NCBI GenBank assembly: GCA_018697195.1
Contig: CM031878.1
Location: 39,312,402-39,376,401, forward strand
Length of the DNA stretch: 64,000 nt
Origin: Certhia americana
Taxonomy: Eukaryota; Chordata; Aves; Passeriformes; Certhiidae
Direction of reading: 5' to 3'
Shown: in pieces, positions 55,698 through 64,000 of the stretch
Layout of the letters: the number at the start of each line of letters is the position of its first letter
Numbering within the stretch: position 1 is the stretch's first letter
Translations under genes and position numbers: made by a program
The notes under the pieces: model-generated
Databases searched by the model: none
Told to the model about the DNA's origin: nothing
What the model saw: only the letters and a program-made list of their open reading frames with translations

Positions 55698-56795
55698 TTT
55701 AATTTTGAGTGGTATAATCAGATCTTATCTCACAGAGATATAGCAGGTACTATCAAGAGTGCAGAACAAAAGTGTTCATGTAGCAGACACTATAATTTCT
55801 ATATTTCTATAATTGTATAATTTCTGTAATTTAGGAAAAAAAATTAGTCTTGAGGTCTGGAGTAAATCATAGATACAACAGTTCCAGAGAATACAACCCA
55901 GATAGTTCACTGAGGATAACTTCTTGACAGAAGCATCATCACTAATTTCCAGGGACAGTAACCTTGATCATCTTTTGGTGTTTTAACTCTTGATAAATTA
56001 ACTACTGTTAATCTTTTACTTGATCTTTCCAAGCAAAGGTCTTGCCTTTTTTCCCCAAATTTTATGCAAAATACACAGAATGTGCATGAGTCTCTTGGTG
56101 CCATTACCTGATTGTAAGTGAAAATCTACTGCAAAAGAGATTTTAAAATATTTCAACCCACTGTGCACTCTTCAGTTCTGCTAAGCCCGCCAAAAGGAAG
56201 AGATAATGAAGATATCAGTCACATCCCAGGGGAAATAAATACAGTTTGTTCTGGACATCAAATTCCATGGCTCACAAGCAGATGCTGACACCAGCCAACA
56301 ACAGCTCAAAAGGCATTTTCAGTTCGAGGAAGTAAGACGGATCACCATAATGCAGCACAGCAGAATTTTTTTAGTAACACAAAGTATTAGAATCTACTTT
56401 CACCTTGAACAAAAATCATCAATCAAATTTTAAATAAAAGGATAGGAATAAATTCATAACAATTTTTCCATTCAAAAATCATATTCAGTGTGTACATTAA
56501 ATTTCATTTGTAGAAGGTCACATTAGAACAGTCGGAAACTACCAACAATGAAATTGGTTACAATATCTAATTCACTGTTACATAAAATGCATTTACGGTA
56601 TAATAGCTAAGGAATGCATGTAATTTAAAGAGGCCCGCTACAGCAATCACTCAGACTGAACATATCGAGTATAGTAAGTCTCAAATCCATTGCATTTAGA
56701 GTAGTGGTCAAGAACTTTTTCTGTCCAGTGAGAGCCCCCTGGCTTAGCAAGAAAGACTGTCACATTATTATATTAGACTAAATCATTAATGACAA
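55698..56795 (-). other. Putative 3' UTR of the CNTNAP5-like gene
   Basis: This is the sequence immediately 3' of the stop codon on the minus strand. Reading away from the stop, I found no AATAAA or ATTAAA until an ATTAAA at 55698-55703 (+ strand tttaat), about 1.1 kb downstream. That would give a plausible UTR length. The boundary is inferred from this hexamer alone. In AT-rich DNA such hexamers are common by chance, and the true polyadenylation site could lie elsewhere. I see no coding signal in the stretch. Confidence 0.3.
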
Positions 56796-56989
56796 TCAGA
56801 AGAAGTACTCCTTTTGATTTTCACCGGCTGTGTTTTGCATGCTGAGCTCACTTTTCAATGCAGATTCAGCACTGTCTTCATTTTCAGATCCTTTTGCCTC
56901 ATTTTTTGAGTATATGCCTTTTTTTTTATAAATGCGTATGGCTATGGCCGTGATGCAAAGAAGGATGAATATGACAACTGCTATCACAC
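56796..56989 (-). CDS. CNTNAP5: CNTNAP5-like terminal coding exon: transmembrane helix and cytoplasmic tail
   Basis: Last coding exon of a contactin-associated protein-like gene, a neurexin-superfamily cell-adhesion protein of neuronal membranes. The acceptor reads ttcttcttgtag on the minus strand. The exon opens with the last two bases of a Gly codon (phase 1) and runs 63 codons to a TGA at 56796-56798. It begins VIAVVIFILLCITAIAIRI, a hydrophobic membrane helix, followed by a basic juxtamembrane stop-transfer (RIYKKKGIY). This is the region that binds protein 4.1 in the family. The tail continues NEAKGSENEDSAE and ends ALKSELSMQNT...ENQKEYFF. From memory, the KSEL and QKEYFF tail fits the CNTNAP5 branch rather than CNTNAP2 (ends KKEWLI) or CNTNAP1. 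CNTNAP3/4 are less likely but not excluded without alignment. The reading frame is open with no damage, so I regard it as functional. Confidence 0.88.
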
Positions 56990-57192
56990 CTACAAGAAGA
57001 AAATAGAAAAAAAAATAATGAGAAAGGACAGACAAATAATAACAAATAAGCCAGAGAGCAGGACAAAGATGGAATGACTACATCACGAAATGGAATGGCT
57101 TAGAGGAAAGCCTGAGAAATTGGAAGACAGCTGCTTTCAAATCAGAAAAAACACTCTAGTGTAAGTTTCATAGTGATTGTTTTGAAATTTTG

Positions 57193-57248
57193 CACAATAA
57201 TAATTATGATGATGATGATGATGATAATAATAATAATAATAATAATAT
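57193..57248. repeat. Compound (ATG)n-(ATA)n microsatellite
   Basis: After a short AAT start there are six ATG units from 57206 and then eight or more ATA units to 57248. The tract is intronic, about 200 bp on the donor side of the terminal CNTNAP5 exon's acceptor. It should be length-polymorphic. The apparent poly-Asp/poly-Asn reading on the + strand is only a translation of this repeat. Confidence 0.95.
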
Positions 57249-58086
57249 AAAATCCATGGATCATTATATTTCTGAAAATTTTGAATGGAAAACCACTAGG
57301 GAGCTTAGTGTATTTTTGACAAGAGGGTTTTTTTTTACTCCTGCACTCTCAGGCCCTAGATCTCTGCTGGTTTGGGAGCTCAAGGCACTGCAGATATGGA
57401 ACAGTAAGATGAGATAAATTTCACAAAGTAAGACCTTACAGACTGCCAGCCCATCTCCCCTCTTCATCATTCATCCTGTCATAATGGTCTTAGGACCTTG
57501 TCTTCATGAGTCACAGGATGGGTGGGAGGGGAATTTGAGGAGATGTGACACAGGGGAAATGGATCGTGTTTGTCAGAGGCAGAAAATAGGACTAGGCTGC
57601 TGGGATGGAAAGACCACTAAGCAGTCTGGAAAACAGTTGTAATGCAATGGATCAGGTACAGTAGACAAAGGGACAGTCAGCACAACTTGGTCACCACTGC
57701 AAGAAAAATAAAAATACCTAGTCCCTTAGCACTGTAGATAACAGAGCATCCAAAATTCAGCACATGCCGATTTTCTTGATCTCTACTATGAGCAGCCATA
57801 AATCATTGTAGGAATATGAAGGTTTTAATACAGTAGATCCTTCTTTGAAATGGACTTTGCAATCTAAGTAAATCTTGGTTTTATTTAGATTAACTAGAAC
57901 AGTCATTCTTTTATTTCAATCACAGTAGATGCTCTCTCTAAGGACTTTTCTATCAACTTGTTTTGTCTGAAGTAGCTGAACTGATACCATTCTCAGTTAT
58001 AATCATTTAAGTGTATATAACTTTAAATTTTACTGAAAGTTGCACAGTTGGCTTTGTTTTGACTTTAAAACAAACATAGGCAGTAG

Positions 58087-58198
58087 AAAAATTGTGAGTG
58101 CATATTCCCAAATGTGTTTAATAATAAAAAATTTGTATTGCTGTTATCTTAAAAAATTGTGAGTGCATATTCCCAAATGTGTTTAATAATAAAAAATT
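58087..58198. repeat. 47-bp direct repeat abutting the assembly gap
   Basis: Bases 58087-58133 (beginning aaaaattgtgagtgcatatt) recur identically at 58152-58198, with the second copy ending exactly at the first N. The repeat unit is 65 bp. Perfect identity and termination at the gap suggest either a collapsed tandem array or an un-merged contig overlap rather than an ancient duplication. Confidence 0.9.
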
Positions 58199-58298
58199 NN
58201 NNNNNNNNNNNNNNNNNNNNNNNNNNNNNNNNNNNNNNNNNNNNNNNNNNNNNNNNNNNNNNNNNNNNNNNNNNNNNNNNNNNNNNNNNNNNNNNNNN
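58199..58298. other. Assembly gap (100 N)
   Basis: Exactly 100 Ns, the conventional placeholder for a gap of unknown size. It lies inside the intron between the last two coding exons, so no known coding sequence is lost, but an unseen alternative exon cannot be excluded. The left edge repeats sequence found 65 bp upstream. Confidence 0.98.
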
Positions 58299-60185
58299 AC
58301 AGTTTTGAAGCGAAAAAATTACTTTGTTGTTAGCACACTTAAAAATCCCCACCCACACTAAGTTATTTAGTATATGGTGATTTTTATGTACAGATACTTA
58401 TGTAAAATAATATTAATCTTTTAAAACAGTAAAGTAAGTTTTGACAAAGCTAGACACGTAAAAAACTCAGAAAACATGTTTTTAAATTCTGATCTTCCTT
58501 GAAATCAATGGTATCAATCAAATCAAATCAAAATTCTCATTTGGTGTGTATAAAATTATACATTATCATAAGTATCATTTTCCAAGCAGGAAAGCTTCTA
58601 GGCATAATAATCTCATTTTAGTATCTTTGGTACTACTCTCTTAAAGGTCACTGGTCAGGCAGTGTGCTTTTGCATGCACTGACCAGAGCAGGGATCATTG
58701 TTTAAATGGAAGACACAAAAGCAACCGCAGGTTCTTATCCTAACTCAACCATTCATAGACCTATACAATTCTAACTTCAATGAAAAGCCTGGACAGTTTT
58801 ATTCTACTAAATTCCACCATTTCCTTTGTCTACTGAGGCTATAAAAACTCTTAGAAAGTAAATCTTTTTAGAATTTAAAAGACAGAGGGGGTGATCTTTT
58901 CATTGCCCTTTCAATCAATGTCTATGCAAATTGAAACAGAATTAACTGCGAAAATGTTCTCATCTTCATGAGTGAAAACAAGTTTTATTTCCTCACCTCC
59001 TCCCAAAAGAAGAAATACTCCTAGAAATTTTCACAGAGGATTATTGTCACAGGAGAAGATACTATGCCTTGAAAGAAAATTTGAACTGGCAGAGACATAT
59101 ACTTGCTTGAATACTTGTAAAAAGAGTTAAGTTTCTGATGAGGGTCCCCAGCCCCAAACTGTCCCTGTTAAGGCTCATTTGAATACTCCTCATTTCTGCT
59201 AAAGAAACAGCTGGTAGCTTTCATATGAGTATCCTTATTAGATGGATCCTATGAATATAGGATTCATGTGAGATGGATCTTAAGGACAATCATCCAAAAA
59301 GGCAGGGGGATGAAATCTGTATATCCTGATTATCAGATCTGTACTTTAAGCATACACATCTATCCTAAGCTTTATGCTCTATTTGTTCTGACAGGCATAA
59401 ACAGTAAAGGGACTATCATCATATTCACTTTAGAAGTAACTGAATTCTACATGGTTCTTCCTCTATTCCTCTGTTAAAGAAAAAGTATTTTGAAAAAAGT
59501 TTATGAATGGTCATTTGTAATTCTATTTGAGTTGAAAAAAATGTCAAAAAAATTAGGAAGAAAATAGAGATTTTATTTCAAACCAACAGTAATTATTTAT
59601 AGTATTATTATTTTAGCATGCATTTTAAGTTGCAAATCAATGGAAGTGAAAGTCTTTCCAAGAGTACATTGCCTTCCAAACAGGAAACCAGGATGAAATT
59701 TCTTTAGACTGTCAGAGGATTTATTCAAGAAGTGTTAAACCTCATATTCTCAAGAAAAAGTCTTTGTTGTTCAGATTTATTAAAGAAGATTTTAAACAGG
59801 ACTTTGTAGAAAAAGTTATTTTTTTAGCAAAGTAAAGAAGAAATGATGGCTCTTTTTTAAATATATGCTTTTTTTCACAACAAATCTGAGTAATTTTTAA
59901 GGTCCTAAACACCACTATTATGCAGGTTGACATTCTGTCCTTGTTACCTTGTTTTTCAGCAGAATGTTTCAATACATGGAAACATAGCATTAATTTATGT
60001 AATAACATGACTGTGACCAATTGTATTTTAAAACAATGCTTGACTTTTATCTGTCTACCAACTGTAGTAAAATGAAGAGTTTTTACTAGTTTCTGTATGC
60101 AAACAAAACTAAACTGACTTCACTTCACTAACAGATTCACAGTTAGAAAAAGAATTTCCTGTGGATTTGTTACAGTCCCTATTAC

Positions 60186-60257
60186 CTCCAATAATTGCAG
60201 AGTCACTTCTGATTGCATTAGCTAAGGGCTTTCCCTCATCTATTGGTCCAGAGTGAT
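60186..60257 (-). CDS. CNTNAP5: CNTNAP5-like penultimate coding exon: extracellular stalk before the membrane
   Basis: A 72-bp exon on the minus strand with a strong acceptor (a long T-rich tract ending tttctgctgcag) and a donor (GGAG|gtaata). It starts with two bases that complete an Asp codon and ends with one base of a Gly codon, so it is phase 1 on both sides and joins both neighbours without a shift. It translates to HSGPIDEGKPLANAIRSDSA followed by IIG. This is the conserved CNTNAP linker between the last laminin-G domain and the transmembrane helix. Joined to the next exon it reads ...SAIIGG-VIAVVIF..., as in the family. The exon is too short to stand out as an open frame, but the splice sites, the phase and the family motif agree. 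Confidence 0.88.
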
Positions 60258-60623
60258 CTGCAGCAGAAAGAAAAAAAAAAAAGGAAAACGACAGACAAAT
60301 AGAAGATATGTTTTTTAAGAAGTTCTCACACTGTTACAGTTCTACAGTATGGTACAGTATGGCAGTAGCATGGGTCAGTAAGCATGCATAGAACATCAAT
60401 GTAGATGACACTTTGCAGAGATAAAAAGAAAAATGCAAACATTCAGATGAAAAAAGAAAGGCTAGAGAAAAGGAAGTAAGTACAATTAAAAGAGAATTAT
60501 TTACAAACTACTCCTGAGATGTTAACCCGCATGGAAAAATAAAAAGTCAGTTGAGATTCAGGTCATGAGTATTCTATTTGGATTTTGCTTCAGAGATCAG
60601 AACAAGTGATAACCATATGCTAC
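60258..60623 (-). other. Short intron of the CNTNAP5-like gene
   Basis: A 366-bp phase-1 intron with donor gtagcata and an acceptor preceded by a long T/C tract (a run of A on the + strand just after 60268). Near 60335-60370 it has a small tandem-like stretch built on acagtatgg. I saw no other feature. Confidence 0.8.
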
Positions 60624-60842
60624 CTGCAAATGAATGGGTTGTTTCACTTGATGTTGAGTCAGCTCCAGTTAAAGTACCACAGCTGGATTCAGTGAAACGC
60701 CCTTTTACAATGACAGGGGCTGAGCTGCTGTGGTGCAGTGCAGCCTTCAAAGGAGCAATGTGGTTGAACTGCACTGACGATAGACAGCCAACAAACCCCT
60801 GAGAGTTTGCCTTCATAGTCTCCTCATCTACATCGCTGATTT
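60624..60842 (-). CDS. CNTNAP5: CNTNAP5-like exon: C-terminal part of the last laminin-G domain
   Basis: A 219-bp exon on the minus strand. The acceptor is gttccttttgattaacag and the donor is TTTGCAG|gtagcatatgg. It enters with two bases of a split codon and leaves with one (phase 1 both sides). Translation begins [20 protein letters not shown] and continues [17 protein letters not shown], the typical end of a CNTNAP laminin-G domain ([19 protein letters not shown]). The two cysteines, GC and ESSC, fit the domain's C-terminal disulfide. The exon ends SSETTHSFA, which continues into D-HSGP of the next exon. The domain mediates extracellular adhesion contacts in this family. Everything upstream of this exon lies beyond 64000 on the + coordinate, since I found no further exon between 60843 and 64000. 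Confidence 0.9.
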
Positions 60843-62511
60843 CTGTTAATCAAAAGGAACAGAACACAATTAATCACAGTGCAAATGTACAAAATAAAGT
60901 GTCAGAAGAATAAATGAATAATTAACCTGTGCTCCTCTGAGTATATTTGAGTTGCAGCAACATATGTAGATCACTGAATCCCTTTCTTGTCCGACTTTAA
61001 TGAAAAGACAGTCAGATACATTCAACACCTCTCTTTTTTTTGAACACATGACAGTTGCTAATCTGCTGAGGGAAATGTTTTTAAATTCCTATAACAAGTT
61101 CCAAAGCAAAAAGTTTTGATTGCAAATAAAGTATTTAAATTAAAATTCTGCAAAAATATAAGTCTGGAGAATTAATTCCAAAGAAATGCATTTTATTTGG
61201 TTTCTTCTCATAAATAAATATTTTTGAAACATATTCATTCTATAGAGTCCTGTATCTACTCCATTCCAGCACCAACAAGTCTGACATTACAAAAACCCTG
61301 AAGATCTCAGAGCCTCAGATCCTGGAAATCCATTAAGATATTTTCTGTGAAATTTTAAAAAATTAATAGTGTTCCAATTTACTATGCATTTTAAAACATG
61401 ATACTGTTGGTACATATATTTGTATACACATTGATACATGGTACTATAAAGGGGGAGGACAAAAAAAAAGAAAAAAGTCTTTTTCTCTTGAGTCGCCTTT
61501 CTAAATGCACGTGACCAGTACTGTGTGTGTAAGAATTCTTTGTTCATTCACCAGGTAATGCTCACCAATGCACCACTTTTTTATGCAGAAAACAGTTTAT
61601 TTATTCTGAGAGCTCTACTTTAAGCTCTGGAAGTACTAGTTGGAAAAAGGACTAATAAGTGAAATAAATTTCCAAATAAAATGGGAATTTTAATTCATCT
61701 CATTAATTTTCACTTCCAACATGTCCTGGAACACACAAATGAACTTGTGATCTTTACAAAACCTATCCTAATAATTTTAAGTTTTACAGTACACTTCTCA
61801 GTCGAATTCAGGTTAATAGTGAAAAATGGGATAATGTGTTCAGGTAAAATGTTGCAAAACAGCAGAGCAGCATTTACCTCAACTAATCTCTGCTTATTGC
61901 AGAGATGATAGACTACTAAATAGATGAATGTCAGACAAAAGTCTGCTCACCTACACTGATGGATTACATAAGATGTTGGCTGTTTAAGTGTCTCTACTTT
62001 CTTTGCAGCTCTTTTCAAAATCTGCACTGAAGGATCTGCTAGGATGGGATGTTTTAAGAAAATGATTAACACTGAAGTGGCAAGAAAACACTTCCACAAA
62101 TCCCCTGTGATAAAAATACATACCTCTAAATATGAGTCAGATTGAAAACCTCAAGAGGAGTGGTTTCTATTATTTTTTAGTTTCTATACAAATCATTTAT
62201 TAAACTGCATATACGTATAACAGGAAAGGAAATATTTAAAAGCCTTTGATTTCACTTAACTGCTTAACTAGAAAGTATCGCTGGGATAAAGTAAAGCTTT
62301 ATATTGGATCAGGCAATCTTGATGATAAAGTGAAAGGACTTCAGAAGACCACCATCATCCACTTTCCCACTAAAGTAAAATTTAACTGACTGAAAGTGAC
62401 AGTCAAAAGGACTCACAAGCTGTTTATTTGAGACAGTACATTACAGTAAACTGAAGTTATGCATCCTTAAGTATCTTCATAGCAATTAATTTGCTAATTG
62501 TATATGGCACC
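60843..62511 (-). other. Intronic sequence upstream of the laminin-G exon, nothing recognised
   Basis: The 3' part (in gene sense) of a large CNTNAP5 intron that extends past 64000. It is AT-rich. I looked on the minus strand for another phase-1 exon carrying laminin-G motifs and found none. I recognise no repeat in this part. Confidence 0.6.
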
Positions 62512-62935
62512 TGTGGGCTGTGATCTCACATCCAGTTTGGTTGGGCTGAGAGTAGCTAAATAAGTCAGAATGAGTACGATGTACAGCCAAAGATAGATTT
62601 TAATGGATCAGAGTGGTCAGAGAGCAACACCTAATGGCCACATGGCCTGAGAGCTGCATCCAAGAGAGCCTGCGGTCTGAGGGCTAGCTTCCAAAAGACC
62701 AGAAGGCATGGCTAACCTGGCCATTTATAGGCTTTACCTGGGGTAGGTGTCCAATCATGGCTATAGGCAGGGGCTTGACCTTGTAAGCCTAAGGTCCTAG
62801 CATCCCACCTCACAGGGTTTCAGGTTTATTTCTCCATGTAGGGGACCTGGGCTAAGCTTTGGTTTGTCCCAGCTAATTTGGTTACCAAGTGTATCCAAGT
62901 TCACACAGACAAAATTACTCCATCTACATTGTCTT
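62512..62935 (-). mobile_element. LTR-like element, boundaries uncertain
   Basis: A block of higher GC content inside the CNTNAP5 intron with the layout of a retroviral-type LTR on the minus strand. It has a TATAAAT box at 62723-62729 within cctataaatggcc, followed about 120 bp downstream by an ATTAAA polyadenylation hexamer at 62599-62604. The sequence style is unlike its AT-rich surroundings. I could not find convincing target-site duplications, so the ends are approximate, and I cannot name the family. No internal viral coding region is present, so a solo LTR is the likely form. Confidence 0.42.
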
Positions 62936-63124
62936 AAATGAAACAAACAAAAAAGATCCCTCAAAAGCAAAACACACTCAGTAACTCTCTTTCTTTAACT
63001 CTGCCTCAACCATTTGTCCTTGTGAAGTAGTCAAGCAGAAAGTCAGCAAACACACAGCGCCTATCAGAATATTTTAAGACACAAATTGTGATGCCTTCTA
63101 ATAGCTTTATATCTTATATTACAT
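62936..63124. other. Short unique-looking intronic spacer
   Basis: AT-rich sequence between the LTR-like block and the CR1 fragment. Nothing was recognised in it. Confidence 0.5.
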
Positions 63125-64000
63125 CACCCAAAACTACACACGTCAAGGTGAGGACATCCCAGTGCAGAGGGAAAAGGGGATCTTTTGGAGAAATTCTGCT
63201 CTAGCAGGATGATCCCCTGCCTTGCCTGGCTGGTGATGCTGTGCCTGATATCCCCCAGGACAGGGTTGGCCCTCCTGGCTGCCAGGGCACTGCTGACTCA
63301 TATTCAACTTGTCATTGACCAGGATACCCAGGTGCCTTTCTGCAGTGCTGCTTTCCAGCATCTCATTCCCCATTATTATTCCCCTTACATCCAGTTACAG
63401 ATTCTGGAACTTGTCTTTGTTAAACTTCAACAGCTGGAAACTGCCCAGCCCTCTAATTTGTTCCTGTCTCTCTGCAGGGCCTCTCTGCCTTCAAGGGAGT
63501 CAATAGTTCCTCTTAATTTATCATTGTCAAACTTACCATACCTTCCAGTCCTGTATCCAGGTCATTTATGAAGGTGTTGAAGAGCAGAGGGATGAGGATG
63601 GGGCCCTGTGGAACCCCACCAGTGACAGGTCACCCATTCACTGTAACCCTTTGTGCCTGACCTGTGAGCCAGCTGCTCACCCACCACATGATGCATTTAT
63701 CCAGCCATGGGCTGGACATTTTGTCCAGAAGGATCCTGTGAGAGACAGCTTCAAAAGATTTATAGAAATAGATTATGTCAACAGGCTTCCCTTGATCAAC
63801 GAGATATCATAAAAGGAAATCAGGTTTGATAAGCAAGACTTTCCTCTTATGGACCTGTACTGGCTGTGACTGATGACTGCATTGCCCTTCAGCTGTTTTT
63901 CAGTGCCTTCCAGAATAATCTCCTCTGTAATTATACCAGGCTCTGAAATGAGATTGATAGACCTGTAGTTTCCCAGGTCAGTCTTCTCACCCTTACTGAA
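63125..64000 (-). mobile_element. CR1 LINE fragment, reverse-transcriptase portion of ORF2
   Basis: On the minus strand this reads as the CR1 non-LTR retrotransposon polymerase. Motifs in order are DLGNYRSINLIS near 63960, [30 protein letters not shown] followed by [11 protein letters not shown] near 63550-63620, and RHLGILVNDKLNMSQQC near 63310-63330. The fragment continues to about 63125, where it is truncated before the usual CR1 3' end. It runs past the window edge upstream. The frame is broken by stop codons and small indels, and the conserved ADD catalytic motif after the FINDL block is lost (reads SKFDNDKL). It is a dead element in an intron of the CNTNAP5-like gene, in the same orientation as the gene. 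Confidence 0.9.

Larger units (their letters stand above)
56990..60185 (-). other. Intron between stalk exon and terminal exon, containing an assembly gap
   Basis: A 3.2-kb intron of the CNTNAP5-like gene (minus-strand donor gtaata, acceptor tcttgtag). It contains a compound trinucleotide microsatellite near the terminal exon, a 100-N assembly gap with duplicated flanking sequence, and otherwise AT-rich unique-looking sequence. I recognise no repeat family or additional exon. The real length is unknown because the gap is a placeholder. Confidence 0.8.

Noticed and set aside
60578..60802. 74-codon + strand frame
   Set aside because: It is the antisense of the CNTNAP5 laminin-G exon.
63185..63571. 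128-codon + strand frame
   Set aside because: Antisense to the CR1 reverse-transcriptase fragment. The coding sense is minus.
60843..64000. A further upstream CNTNAP5 exon
   Set aside because: I scanned the minus strand for laminin-G or EGF motifs with GT-AG borders and saw none. The open frame at 61287-61547 is low-complexity.
1..64000. tRNA genes, rRNA, CRISPR arrays, bacterial-type operons
   Set aside because: No cloverleaf with a B-box, no rRNA signature, no regularly spaced repeat array. The genome is eukaryotic.

Overview
This window looks like avian nuclear DNA. It is AT-rich, has large introns, and its interspersed repeats are almost all CR1-type non-LTR retrotransposons plus retroviral-type LTRs, including one that closely resembles avian ERVL LTRs. 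There are no mammalian SINEs. A passerine is possible, but I cannot prove the order from sequence alone. The assembly is draft quality: 58199-58298 is exactly 100 Ns, flanked by a repeated 47-bp segment.

Only one protein-coding gene is supported. On the minus strand, 60842-56796 carries the last three coding exons of a contactin-associated protein-like (Caspr/neurexin-superfamily) gene, best matched to CNTNAP5. All three exons are joined by phase-1 introns with GT-AG borders. Together they encode the end of the last laminin-G domain, the extracellular stalk, a single transmembrane helix and a short cytoplasmic tail ending QKEYFF. The 5' part of the gene lies beyond 64000. The upstream intron (60843 to beyond 64000) holds an LTR-like element and a sense-oriented CR1 reverse-transcriptase fragment.

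The other ~56 kb (1 to about 55.7 kb) lies 3' of the gene and is gene-poor. I found no believable exon there. Its content is CR1 fragments of different ages (1051-1520, 4650-6190, 14868-15470, 17225-17560, 25935-26030, 26080-26510, 46940-47583), a complete solo ERVL-type LTR with TG...CA ends and a 5-bp target duplication (20226-20798), a second LTR-like block (about 31600-32165), a decayed U6 snRNA-like sequence (about 23111-23202), microsatellites, homopolymer runs and several short inverted or direct repeats.

No novel gene system, CRISPR array or operon is visible. The most useful items for a second look are the duplication at the assembly gap, the internally deleted CR1, the well-delimited solo LTR, the U6-like relic, and a 39-bp near-identical direct repeat 740 bp apart.
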